From positions 1 to 37,688 of the forward strand of contig JAFZNQ010000018.1 of the NCBI GenBank assembly GCA_017552965.1: a stretch of DNA of 37,688 nucleotides. Direction: 5' to 3'. This stretch comes from Abditibacteriota bacterium. GTDB taxonomy: Bacteria; Armatimonadota; UBA5829. The notes below the pieces were generated by a model that worked only from the letters and a program-made list of their open reading frames with translations, ran no database searches and had not been told where the DNA came from. Shown here piece by piece: positions 15,712 to 24,481 of this stretch; the first letter of the stretch is position 1, and every line of letters begins with the position of its first letter. The translations under genes were made by a program, and so were the position numbers.

Positions 15712-17718
15712 ATGAAAAAACTGTTTTTGCTGACCGTATTTGTGTGTATGCTGGCGTCGGGCGTTTTCGCCGTAGATAACCCCGACATACTCAGCAGACT
15801 CACCATCGAAGAAAAGACCAAGCTGCTGACCGGTATGAACGGTATGATGACCCAGGACTATGCCTCCAAGGGAGTGCGGGCCCTGAGGTTTTCCGACGGA
15901 CCCCTGGGGCCTCACTCCAATCTGGAGCTGCAGGTCTGCTTCCCCAATCCCTGCATTCTGGCGAACACCTTCAACAAGGACCTGATGCGCAAAGTAGGGG
16001 AGAGTATGGGCCGCCTGTGCAACCAGCAGCAGATAGATATGCTGCTGGGGCCCGGCGTAAATATTAAGAGGACCCCTCTCTGCGGCCGCAACTTCGAATA
16101 CTTTTCCGAGGATCCGGTGCTGGCAGGAGAGATGGCGGCAGAGCTGGTGAAGGGCGTCCAGTCCCGGGGCGTGGCCGTGTCGGTCAAGCATTTCTTTGCC
16201 AACAACATAGAGTTCAACCGGGGGGCTATCTCCTCCGATATGGACATGCGCACCGCCCACGAAATATACCTGAAGCCCTTTGAGATCGTGGTCAAAAAAG
16301 CCAGGCCTCTGGCCATCATGTGCTCCTACAACAAGATCAACGACGTGTGGGCTTCGGAAAACAAGTGGCTCCTCACCGACGTTCTGCGGGGCGAATGGGG
16401 CTTTGACGGCATGGTGGTCTCCGACTGGGGAGCCGTCCACACCCGCCCGGCCTGCTTTAAGGCCGGCCTGGACCTGCAGATGCCCGACGACGCCTCCACT
16501 CCCGGCGTGATGCAGAAGGCTCTGGAAAACGGCGAGATCACCGAGGCGGAGATGGACGTCAACGTGGACAGGATCATCTCTCTGGTGCGGCGCATCAACA
16601 ACCCCGGTCCCTCCGAGGACTTTGACATCATGGCAGAGCATCAGGTGGCGGCCGACGCCGCTGCCGAAGGCATGGTGCTCCTGAAGAACTCCGGCGCTCT
16701 GCCCATCACTCCCGACAAATTCAAAAAGGTGGCAGTCTTCGGCACCGACGCCCGCAAGATGCTGCTGTCCGGCTCCGGCTCTGCCTATACTCCCGCTCCC
16801 CCCGAACGCATAGACGACCTGGTGGATATGCTCAACAAATACGGGAACGGAGTGCAGTTTGACTACAAGGACAGAGTGTTCCCCGGCGGGATACCCACCT
16901 TTGACCACGGAATGTGGAATGCCTTCAACAATCAGGACCTGGCCGGCTACGACGCCTTTATATTCGTGGTGTCCACCGGCAACACCACCGACGGCGAGGC
17001 CTATGACCGCACTTCCATCAATTTTGACAGCCGCCTGGAGGCTATGCTCATGCACTTTACCGGCCGGCCCAATACCATCGTGGTGATGCAGTCCGGCTCG
17101 GCAGTGGCTCCCGTGTTTGACTGGTACAAGAAGGCCAATTCCATCGTGCACGCCGGCATAGGCGGCGAAGCCGCCGGCACAGCCCTGGCCCGCCTGCTGA
17201 CGGGAGACGCCAACTTCTCCGGCAAGCTGTCCGAGACCTTTGCCTGGAGCCTCAATGACAACCCCGTCAACGAGGGCATCTTCAGCAACTCGGAACGGAT
17301 CAAATACAGCGAAGGCATTTTTGCCGGCTACCGCTGGTATGACGCCAACGACAAGGACGTGTGGTATCCCTTCGGCTACGGCCTGAGCTACACCACCTTT
17401 GAATACTCCGACCTGCAGATCAAGGACAACAAGGTGTCTTTCAAGATCAGGAACACCGGCGACCGCGCCGGAGCCGAGGCCGCTCAGGTATACGTGCAGC
17501 CCATAGATTCGCAGAACTCGCGCCCCGTCAGGGAGCTGAAGGACTTCGTCAAGGTGTATCTGGAGCCCGGCGAAGAGAAGACAGTGTCCGTGACCTACAA
17601 TTCCTCCTGGTTCACCTATTATTCCAACGAGGAAAACCGGTGGGTGCGGGACACCTGCAAGCACCTGATCTGCGTCGGCGCATCCTCGAGAGACATCAGG
17701 CTGTCAAAGGAGCTGTAA
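15712..17718 (+). CDS. secreted GH3 beta-glycosidase
   Basis: A 668-residue GH3 enzyme closely related to the preceding one but exported: MKKLFLLTVFVCMLASGVFA is a typical signal peptide, with cleavage likely before VDNPD. The layout is the same. The nucleophile is D238 in MVVSDWGAVH, the acid/base E429 in TTDGEAYDR, and a fibronectin III-like domain ends the protein (YPFGYGLSYTTFEYSDL). A run of about 50 bases around the CGRNFEYFSEDP motif is almost identical to the upstream gene, showing a fairly recent duplication. It starts 32 bases after the first GH3 gene with AAGGACTAAGGT before the ATG, so the two are probably co-transcribed. The pair would cut the same linkage outside and inside the inner membrane. 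Confidence 0.92.
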   Translation: MKKLFLLTVFVCMLASGVFAVDNPDILSRLTIEEKTKLLTGMNGMMTQDYASKGVRALRFSDGPLGPHSNLELQVCFPNPCILANTFNKDLMRKVGESMGRLCNQQQIDMLLGPGVNIKRTPLCGRNFEYFSEDPVLAGEMAAELVKGVQSRGVAVSVKHFFANNIEFNRGAISSDMDMRTAHEIYLKPFEIVVKKARPLAIMCSYNKINDVWASENKWLLTDVLRGEWGFDGMVVSDWGAVHTRPACFKAGLDLQMPDDASTPGVMQKALENGEITEAEMDVNVDRIISLVRRINNPGPSEDFDIMAEHQVAADAAAEGMVLLKNSGALPITPDKFKKVAVFGTDARKMLLSGSGSAYTPAPPERIDDLVDMLNKYGNGVQFDYKDRVFPGGIPTFDHGMWNAFNNQDLAGYDAFIFVVSTGNTTDGEAYDRTSINFDSRLEAMLMHFTGRPNTIVVMQSGSAVAPVFDWYKKANSIVHAGIGGEAAGTALARLLTGDANFSGKLSETFAWSLNDNPVNEGIFSNSERIKYSEGIFAGYRWYDANDKDVWYPFGYGLSYTTFEYSDLQIKDNKVSFKIRNTGDRAGAEAAQVYVQPIDSQNSRPVRELKDFVKVYLEPGEEKTVSVTYNSSWFTYYSNEENRWVRDTCKHLICVGASSRDIRLSKEL

Positions 17719-17753
17719 TTCTCCCGTAGAAGGGAATATTCTGCCCCGTGAGG

Positions 17754-17783
17754 TTGACAAAGAAGGGGCCGATATAGTAAAAT
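17754..17783 (+). promoter_or_regulatory. promoter for gapA
   Basis: TTGACA (17754-17759) with TAAAAT (17778-17783) at an 18-base spacing; an overlapping TATAAT follows at 17783-17788. The leader to the gapA ATG is about 60 bases. Confidence 0.75.
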
Positions 17784-17815
17784 ATAATTGGCGTTTTATA
17801 AGAACAACGATTTAG

Positions 17816-18871
<1,056 letters not shown>

Positions 18872-18887
18872 TCGATATGAATTACGT

Positions 18888-18922
18888 GTGCCTCGGACTG
18901 CTGTTTCGGGGCACATCTTTTT
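18888..18922 (+). terminator. terminator-like hairpin between gapA and pgk
   Basis: An 8-bp stem (18888-18895 with 18907-18914, one G-U pair) is followed by ATCTTTTT. It lies within the gapA-pgk gap, so it may lower read-through into pgk or mark the 3' end of a gapA-only message. Confidence 0.6.
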
Positions 18923-18938
18923 AATAAAGGGGATATCA

Positions 18939-20147
18939 ATGAACAAAAAGACCATCAAAGACGTGGACCTCAAGGGTAAAAGAGTGCTGATGAGAGCCGA
19001 TTTCAACGTGCCTCTCGATGCCGACCGCAATATCACCGATGACGGGCGTATCACAGCCGCTCTTCCTTCCATCAAATACATTCTCGACCAGGGCGCCAGC
19101 CTGGTGCTCATGAGCCATCTGGGCCGCCCCAAGTTTGACGACAACAACGTGCTCCTGGAGGAGTGCAGACCCAAGTTCAATCTGGACCCCGTGGCCAAGC
19201 GCCTTTCCGAGCTGCTGGGCATCGCCGTCAAAAAGCTGGATGACTGCATAGGCCCCGACGTTCAGGCTGCAGTAGCGGCCAACAAGCCCGGCGAAGTCAT
19301 TTTGCTGGAGAACGTGAGATTTTACAAGAAGGAGACCAAGAACGACCCCGCATTTGCCAAGGAGCTGGCTTCCTTTGGCGACGTGTTCGTCAACGACGCT
19401 TTTGGCACTGCTCACAGAGCTCACGCCTCTACCGAGGGAGTCACCAAATATATCCCCGGATATGCGGGCTTCCTGATGGAGAAGGAGCTGGAGTATCTGG
19501 GCGGCGCAGTATCGAATCCTGCCAAGCCCTACCTGGCCATCCTGGGCGGAGCCAAGGTGGCGGACAAGATACCCGTCATCAACAATCTGCTGGACAAGGT
19601 GGATATGCTGATCATCGGCGGCGGTATGGCCTATACTTTCCTGAAGATCAAGGGCTTTGAGATAGGCAAGTCCCTCTTTGACGAGGAAGGCGCAGTGCTG
19701 GCCGAGGCCGCCCTGGCAAAGGCCGAGAAGAACGGCGTCAGGATATACCTGCCTCTGGACTCCGTGTGCGGCAAGGACTTCTCCGACGATACGGAGATCG
19801 AGGTCCTGAAGAACGAGGATATGAAGACCGATTTTCTGGGTATGGACATAGGCCCTGCGACTATCGACGCATACACCGCGGCCATCAAGACTGCCAAGAC
19901 CATCGTCTGGAACGGTCCTATGGGCTGCTTTGAAATGTCCAACTTTGCCGCCGGCACCAAGGCCGTGGCAGACGCCATGGCCGAGAGCGGCGCTGTCACC
20001 GTCATCGGCGGCGGCGATTCCGCAGCGGCAGTGAAGAAGTTCGGCGTGGCGGACAAGATGAGCCACGTGTCCACCGGCGGCGGCGCCTCCCTGGAATTCC
20101 TTGAAGGCAAGGAGCTCCCCGGAGTGGTCGCTCTGCAGGACAAATAA
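18939..20147 (+). CDS. pgk: phosphoglycerate kinase
   Basis: A 402-residue PGK, which converts 1,3-bisphosphoglycerate and ADP to 3-phosphoglycerate and ATP in glycolysis. RADFNVPLD is the substrate-binding N-terminal motif, LMSHLGRPK and ENVRFYKKE follow, the hinge region contains [10 protein letters not shown], and the ATP side shows WNGPMGCFE and [14 protein letters not shown]. Length is normal. The ATG is supported by AAAGGGGAT upstream; the frame extends further 5' but without a ribosome-binding site. It lies 67 bases after gapA with a terminator-like hairpin between, so expression from the gapA promoter is probably partial. A hairpin follows the stop. The glycolytic partner apgM is in this window on the other strand. 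Confidence 0.97.
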   Translation: MNKKTIKDVDLKGKRVLMRADFNVPLDADRNITDDGRITAALPSIKYILDQGASLVLMSHLGRPKFDDNNVLLEECRPKFNLDPVAKRLSELLGIAVKKLDDCIGPDVQAAVAANKPGEVILLENVRFYKKETKNDPAFAKELASFGDVFVNDAFGTAHRAHASTEGVTKYIPGYAGFLMEKELEYLGGAVSNPAKPYLAILGGAKVADKIPVINNLLDKVDMLIIGGGMAYTFLKIKGFEIGKSLFDEEGAVLAEAALAKAEKNGVRIYLPLDSVCGKDFSDDTEIEVLKNEDMKTDFLGMDIGPATIDAYTAAIKTAKTIVWNGPMGCFEMSNFAAGTKAVADAMAESGAVTVIGGGDSAAAVKKFGVADKMSHVSTGGGASLEFLEGKELPGVVALQDK

Positions 20148-20156
20148 GGAACGATT

Positions 20157-20172
20157 GCAGGCAGGCAGGCAG
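20157..20172 (+). repeat. (GCAG)4 tetranucleotide repeat
   Basis: Four tandem GCAG units just after pgk, forming part of the 5' arm of the following hairpin. Confidence 0.8.
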
Positions 20173-20191
20173 GCCGAGGCCTGCCTGCTTT
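20165..20191 (+). terminator. GC-rich hairpin after pgk, abutting rsmG
   Basis: A stem of about ten base pairs (GCAGGCAGGC with GCCTGCCTGC) and a tiny loop, followed only by TTT. It probably terminates pgk transcripts weakly, and it ends ten bases before the rsmG start codon. Confidence 0.6.
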
Positions 20192-20197
20192 GGTATT

Positions 20198-20914
20198 ATG
20201 ATAGATACAGCCTTGCTGACCGCCGGCGCAGCCGCTCTGGGACTTGCGCCGGGAGAAAAGGAGACGGAGCAGTTTGCGGCGCTGGCCGACAGACTGACTG
20301 AGGCCAACAAACAGTTCAATCTGACAGCCATCACGGACCCGGACCGCATAGTCACGGAGCATTTTCTGGACTCCCTGACGGCGCTGAAGGCCGGCAGCCC
20401 CCGGGGGAAGGATGCGCTGGACCTGGGGACGGGAGCCGGCTTTCCCGGTCTGCCCCTGGCCATATGCTGCCCGGAAGCCCGGCTCACACTGATGGACGCC
20501 ACCGCCAAAAAGCTCAGATACATAGACGACACGGCGGCCGCTCTGGGGCTTGGCAACGTGACCACCCTTTGCGGCAGAGCCGAGGAGCTGGGCAGGCAGA
20601 AGGAATACAGGGAGCGATTTGACGTAGTGTATGCCAGAGCCGTGGCGGATATGACTGTGCTCTGCGAGCTCGCGCTGCCCTTTGTGAAGCCCGGAGGTCT
20701 CTTTGTGGCCCAGAAAAGCGCCGACTGCAAGAGTGAGCTGTCCGGCGCCCGGGAGCATATCGGCCGTCTGGGAGGGACCGTCGAGTCTGTCCCCGTGTTC
20801 AACATACCCATGACCGCAATATCCCGGTCGCTGATAGTCATCAGGAAGACAGGGCCCACTCCCGGGGCCTATCCCAGAGACTATGCCAGGATCAAAAAGC
20901 ATCCCGGGAGATAA
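20198..20914 (+). CDS. rsmG: 16S rRNA m7G527 methyltransferase RsmG
   Basis: A 238-residue RsmG (GidB). It methylates N7 of G527 in 16S rRNA using S-adenosylmethionine. NKQFNLTAITDPDRIVTEHFLDSL is the family's N-terminal block, DLGTGAGFPGLPLA (from residue 75) the SAM-binding loop, and FDVVYARAVADM the substrate-side motif. The C-terminus has the usual SLIVIRKTGPTPGAYPRDYARIKKHP ending, split here by the text limit only in that I quote it loosely. The ATG at 20198 gives the normal RsmG N-terminus, but no Shine-Dalgarno sequence is visible and a strong hairpin ends ten bases before it. The GNAT gene follows after three bases. Confidence 0.93.
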   Translation: MIDTALLTAGAAALGLAPGEKETEQFAALADRLTEANKQFNLTAITDPDRIVTEHFLDSLTALKAGSPRGKDALDLGTGAGFPGLPLAICCPEARLTLMDATAKKLRYIDDTAAALGLGNVTTLCGRAEELGRQKEYRERFDVVYARAVADMTVLCELALPFVKPGGLFVAQKSADCKSELSGAREHIGRLGGTVESVPVFNIPMTAISRSLIVIRKTGPTPGAYPRDYARIKKHPGR

Positions 20915-20917
20915 GCC

Positions 20918-21436
20918 GTGACACGGGAGACTGCCGTCGGGGTCACTGTGGCCGGCGAAAGAAAGACATGCCTCATAAGGCCCCTGCGCCGGGAGGAATA
21001 CGGCCTGCTGAAGCGCTTTACCTACGAGGCCATATTTATCCCCGCAGGCGTGGAGCCTCCGCCCTGTGACATAGTTGAAAAGCCGGAGCTGGCCGTGTAT
21101 TGGCGGGACTTTGGCGAGGGAAGAGGGGACACGGCTCTCGCAGCCGATATAGACGGCAGGGTAGTGGGCGCAGCCTGGGCCCGCATCATGAATGACTACG
21201 GCCATCTGGATGACAGCACGCCTTCGCTGGCCATATCCCTGATGAAGGAGTACCGCTCTCTGGGTATCGGCTCCCGTCTCATGGAGGCTGTGTGTGAGCA
21301 GCTGGCCGCCCGGGGCTTCGCCGGCGCGTCTCTCTCCGTGCAAAAGGCCAACTATGCCGTCCGGATGTACAAAAAGCTGGGTTTTCGGACCGTGGAAGAA
21401 ACGGCTGAAGAATATATCATGCAAAAGGTGCTATAA
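20918..21436 (+). CDS. GNAT-family N-acetyltransferase
   Basis: A 172-residue GCN5-related acetyltransferase. The acetyl-CoA pyrophosphate loop is EYRSLGIGSRLME (R113 to G118), preceded by the beta-4 strand region LAISLMK and followed by SLSVQKANYAVRMYKKLGF, a classic C-terminal GNAT block. The family transfers an acetyl group from acetyl-CoA to an amine; the acceptor is unknown. It starts with GTG, supported by CGGGAG nine bases upstream, three bases after the rsmG stop, so translation is likely coupled. Proximity to rsmG does not by itself identify a ribosomal protein target. Its stop codon overlaps an extended -10 promoter for the next gene. Confidence 0.88.
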   Translation: MTRETAVGVTVAGERKTCLIRPLRREEYGLLKRFTYEAIFIPAGVEPPPCDIVEKPELAVYWRDFGEGRGDTALAADIDGRVVGAAWARIMNDYGHLDDSTPSLAISLMKEYRSLGIGSRLMEAVCEQLAARGFAGASLSVQKANYAVRMYKKLGFRTVEETAEEYIMQKVL

Positions 21437-21437
21437 T
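21429..21437 (+). promoter_or_regulatory. extended -10 promoter for the nitroreductase gene
   Basis: TGCTATAAT fits TGnTATAAT and overlaps the stop codon of the GNAT gene. No clear -35. It would give a leader of about 60 bases. Confidence 0.55.
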
Positions 21438-21504
21438 AGCATTGGAACAGGGCGGAGAATATGCTCTCTCCGGCCCCGACTTTTTTATCAAGGAGATCGT
21501 GAAC

Positions 21505-22032
21505 ATGAACGAAATCATCAAAGCCATGACCGAGCGGAGAAGCATCCGCAAATTCAAGAGCCGGATGCCCTCCAGGGACCTTATCGCCCAGGTGATAGAC
21601 GCGGGCCTTTACGCCGCCAGCGGCAACGGCAAGCAGGCTGCCGTGATAGTGGCAGTGACCCAAAAGGACCTGAGAGACCGGCTCTCCGCCGACAACTGCA
21701 AGGTGGGCGGCTGGCAGGAAGGCTTTGACCCCTTTTACGGCGCTCCGGTCATCCTCATCGTTCTGGCAGATAAAAACCGGCCCACCGGCATATATGACGG
21801 AAGCCTTGTGATGGGCAATCTGATGCTGGCGGCCCATTCCCTGGGACTGGGAAGCATCTGGATACACCGGGCCAAGGAAGAATTTGAGCAGCCTGAATGG
21901 AAGCAGTTCCTGAAGGATCTGGGCCTGGAGGGCGAATGGGAAGGCATCGGACACTGCGCCCTGGGCTATATGGACGGTGAATTGCCCAAGCCTCCCAAGC
22001 GGAATGACGGCAGAGTATTTTGGGCAGAATAA
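21505..22032 (+). CDS. nitroreductase-family FMN flavoprotein
   Basis: A 175-residue small nitroreductase. MTERRSIRKFKSR (R11, R12, R15) is the FMN-phosphate-binding start, AASGNGKQAA the loop that follows, then LVMGNLMLAAHSLGLGSIWIHRA, the conserved helix-strand block, and IGHCALGYMDGE near the end. Members reduce nitro groups, quinones or other acceptors with NAD(P)H; the physiological substrate is unknown. The ATG at 21505 is chosen because AAGGAGATC precedes it and the family begins there; the frame extends to 21442. It has its own extended -10 promoter and ends at a strong terminator, so it is probably monocistronic. Confidence 0.9.
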   Translation: MNEIIKAMTERRSIRKFKSRMPSRDLIAQVIDAGLYAASGNGKQAAVIVAVTQKDLRDRLSADNCKVGGWQEGFDPFYGAPVILIVLADKNRPTGIYDGSLVMGNLMLAAHSLGLGSIWIHRAKEEFEQPEWKQFLKDLGLEGEWEGIGHCALGYMDGELPKPPKRNDGRVFWAE

Positions 22033-22042
22033 TCATTGAGGG

Positions 22043-22069
22043 ACGGGCCATGGGGCCCGCCCGTTTTTT
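22043..22069 (+). terminator. intrinsic terminator after the nitroreductase gene
   Basis: ACGGGC (22043-22048) pairs with GCCCGT (22059-22064) with further GC pairing inside, followed by T6. The next gene's start codon lies directly after the T run. Confidence 0.85.
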
Positions 22070-22072
22070 GTG

Positions 22073-24331
22073 ATGAAGAAGACACTGATCCTGCTGCTCC
22101 TGACAGCGCTGGCTGTCCCCGCTTTTTGTCAATATACGCCCGGGCTTTCCGACGGCGGCCGGAAGGATAGGGTGGAGCTCACCCAAGGCTTTTGGCGTGA
22201 CAGGCAGCTGCTCACGAGAGACGTGACCCTGCCCCACCAGTACAGGATGCTGGAACAGACCGGCAGGCTGGAAGCCATTGGCGGCCGGTGGCGCGGCAGG
22301 ACCGAGCTCTCTCCCGAGGAAAAGGCCGCCGCCAAGCGAGAAGGCGCTCCTCACTATTTCTGGGATTCCGACACCGCCAAATGGCTGGAGGCCGCCGCCC
22401 TGGTCCTGGAGAGCTGCCCCTCGGCCGACATCGGGGATATGGCAGAGGACGTGACGGGGCGGATAAAGCGGCTGCAGCAGCCGGACGGATATATCAACAG
22501 CTACTTTACCCTGGTAGAGCCGGAAAACAGACTGAAATATCTCTACAAGAGCCACGAGCTCTATTGCGCCGGGCATCTGATAGAGGCAGGGGTGGCGATG
22601 TATGAGGCCACCGGCGACAGAGGTTTGCTGGACTGTGTGGCGCGTTATGCAGATATGCTGACACGGACCTTCGGTCCCGGGGAGGGCAAGTCACGGAGTT
22701 ATGACGGGCATGAAGAGATAGAGCTGGCTCTGCTGCGACTGTATGGCGTGACCGGCAGGGAGGATTATCTCCGTCTGTGCCGTCACTTCATCGATACCCG
22801 GGGACTGCTGCCTCATCCCTGGGATGCGGAAACGGGGGAGGTCCACACCAAGTATCCTGCAGAGTCTTACGTCTTCGGACAGGCCCATATGCCCGTCGCA
22901 AAACAGCGGACCGCAGAGGGACACGCGGTGAGAGCCATGTATCTCTACGCCGCCATGACCCGGCTGGCCGTCGCGACGGGGGACAAGGGGATGCTCCGCC
23001 GGTCCGCGGCGCTCTGGAAGGACGTGACCGGGGGCAAGCAATATATCACCGGAGGAGTAGGCTCCGACAGCAGCACCGAGGGCTTTGGTCCCGCCTATTA
23101 TCTGCCCAACCGGCAGGCCTACTGCGAAAGCTGTGCTTCGGTGGCCTTTGTTCTGTGGACTCAGGCCCTTCTGGAGGCCGACCCGAGAGCCGAATACGCC
23201 GACAGGATAGAGACAGTCCTCTACAATGCCTTTGCCGCCTCCATATCCCTGGACGGCAAACGCTTTTTCTATACCAACCCTCTGGAAAGCACCGGCTGGA
23301 CCCACAGGTCCGAATGGCTGGGGTGCGCCTGCTGCCCGCCCAATATAGCCCGCCTGACCGCATCGGTCCACAAGTATATATTCACCCGGGATAGAGACAG
23401 CATATACGTAGGCCAGTATATTCCCTGCAGGGCCCATATAGGCGGTACCGATCTGGAGCTGCAGACGGAGTATCCCTTTGACGGCAGGGTGCGGCTCACC
23501 GCCATGGGCGGCTCGTCCCGGCTGTGCCTGCGGATCCCGGGCTGGGCGGAGGGCAAGGCGTCCGTCACGATCAACGGCTACCTGCTGCCTGTCAAAAAGG
23601 ACTCCCGGGGCTGGCTGACGGTGCCGTCGCGCCTGTGGAACGGCGACGTGATAGAGCTGGAGCTGGGCATGGAGCCGGTGCTGCGGCATGCCAACAAGAG
23701 GGTGGCGGCCGACAAAGGCAAGGCTGCCGTCACCGTGGGACCTCTGGTCTATTGCGCAGAGAGCGCAGACAACGGCTCCCTGCAGTATCTGTGTCTGGCA
23801 GACGGCGCTCCGACCCTCAGGGACGACAGGGCGGTCCTGATCCCCTGCAGGAGAACGGATACAGGCCGGGAGGACACTCTCGTGATGGTGCCCTATTACA
23901 CCTGGGACAACAGAGAGCCCGGCGAAATGAAGGTGTGGCTGTATGAGGGGCAGCCCCGATATGAGACCCTGAGCAAAAAGACGCCGACCCTGGAGTTTGA
24001 CCAGCTGAAACTGGAGGGAGCCTGGATGCTGTTTGCCGACTGGATCACCAGTCTGACGCCCGGCAGCAGCGCGGAATTTGAGTTTGACGGCCCGGCCTTT
24101 GAGGTGTTTTGCTACGGGCACAGGGATACGGGCGTGCTGGAGGTGACCATAGACGGAGCGCCGGCGGGAGAGCTGGACGAATACAGCCCGGAGGAGCATA
24201 CCCCCATATCCCGGGTGTTCAGAGCGCCGTCAAAGGGCAGACACAGGGCCAGACTGACCGTCACGGACAGGCGCAACGAGGCCTCCGCAGGCAATTACGT
24301 CAATCTGTGGAAGGTGTGTCTGGCGGAATAA
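22073..24331 (+). CDS. secreted GH127 beta-L-arabinofuranosidase
   Basis: A 752-residue exported glycosidase. MKKTLILLLLTALAVPAFC is a signal peptide; an in-frame GTG one codon earlier is an alternative start. The (alpha/alpha)6 domain carries the zinc-cysteine site of the Bifidobacterium enzyme HypBA1: E336, E352 and C354 (in YCESC) and the pair C420-C421 in GCACCPPN, where C420 corresponds to the cysteine nucleophile. GH127 enzymes release beta-linked L-arabinofuranose. Residues beyond about 640 form an extra beta-rich domain (FDGPAFEVFCYGHRDTG onward), probably carbohydrate binding, making the protein longer than HypBA1. The start is three bases after a terminator T tract and no ribosome-binding site is visible, so its translation or promoter is unusual. 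No terminator specific to it is clear. Confidence 0.9.
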   Translation: MKKTLILLLLTALAVPAFCQYTPGLSDGGRKDRVELTQGFWRDRQLLTRDVTLPHQYRMLEQTGRLEAIGGRWRGRTELSPEEKAAAKREGAPHYFWDSDTAKWLEAAALVLESCPSADIGDMAEDVTGRIKRLQQPDGYINSYFTLVEPENRLKYLYKSHELYCAGHLIEAGVAMYEATGDRGLLDCVARYADMLTRTFGPGEGKSRSYDGHEEIELALLRLYGVTGREDYLRLCRHFIDTRGLLPHPWDAETGEVHTKYPAESYVFGQAHMPVAKQRTAEGHAVRAMYLYAAMTRLAVATGDKGMLRRSAALWKDVTGGKQYITGGVGSDSSTEGFGPAYYLPNRQAYCESCASVAFVLWTQALLEADPRAEYADRIETVLYNAFAASISLDGKRFFYTNPLESTGWTHRSEWLGCACCPPNIARLTASVHKYIFTRDRDSIYVGQYIPCRAHIGGTDLELQTEYPFDGRVRLTAMGGSSRLCLRIPGWAEGKASVTINGYLLPVKKDSRGWLTVPSRLWNGDVIELELGMEPVLRHANKRVAADKGKAAVTVGPLVYCAESADNGSLQYLCLADGAPTLRDDRAVLIPCRRTDTGREDTLVMVPYYTWDNREPGEMKVWLYEGQPRYETLSKKTPTLEFDQLKLEGAWMLFADWITSLTPGSSAEFEFDGPAFEVFCYGHRDTGVLEVTIDGAPAGELDEYSPEEHTPISRVFRAPSKGRHRARLTVTDRRNEASAGNYVNLWKVCLAE

Positions 24332-24436
24332 AGAAGAATCTCTTGTCAAACCGGGCGCTGATACTATTCGACAACCAGAGCAGTTAGCAGATGCCGGAGA
24401 TGCCGGGATGACGCCGGTCTGCGGCTGCTTCGAAAT

Positions 24437-24465
24437 GAAAAGGCCGGAAGGGTGTCCTTCCGGCC
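24437..24465 (-). terminator. intrinsic terminator for the apgM operon
   Basis: A perfect 10-bp stem GGCCGGAAGG / CCTTCCGGCC (24442-24451 with 24456-24465). On the minus strand it is followed by TTTT, just after the apgM stop. It may also stop plus-strand read-through from the GH127 gene. The rest of 24332-24481 shows no gene. Confidence 0.75.
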
Positions 24466-24481
24466 GTATTTCTGCGCTGCA

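Noticed and set aside
13844-17664. Long open frames on the minus strand opposite the two GH3 genes (about 590 and 680 codons)
   Set aside because: They are antisense shadows created by GC-rich codon bias; they lack any family resemblance, while the plus strand encodes clear GH3 enzymes with catalytic motifs.
20157-20172. (GCAG)4 repeat as a phase-variation switch
   Set aside because: Only four units, outside any coding frame, and explained as part of the hairpin after pgk.
22691-24199. Minus-strand open frame of about 500 codons opposite GH127
   Set aside because: Shadow of a gene with an intact zinc-cysteine active site on the plus strand.
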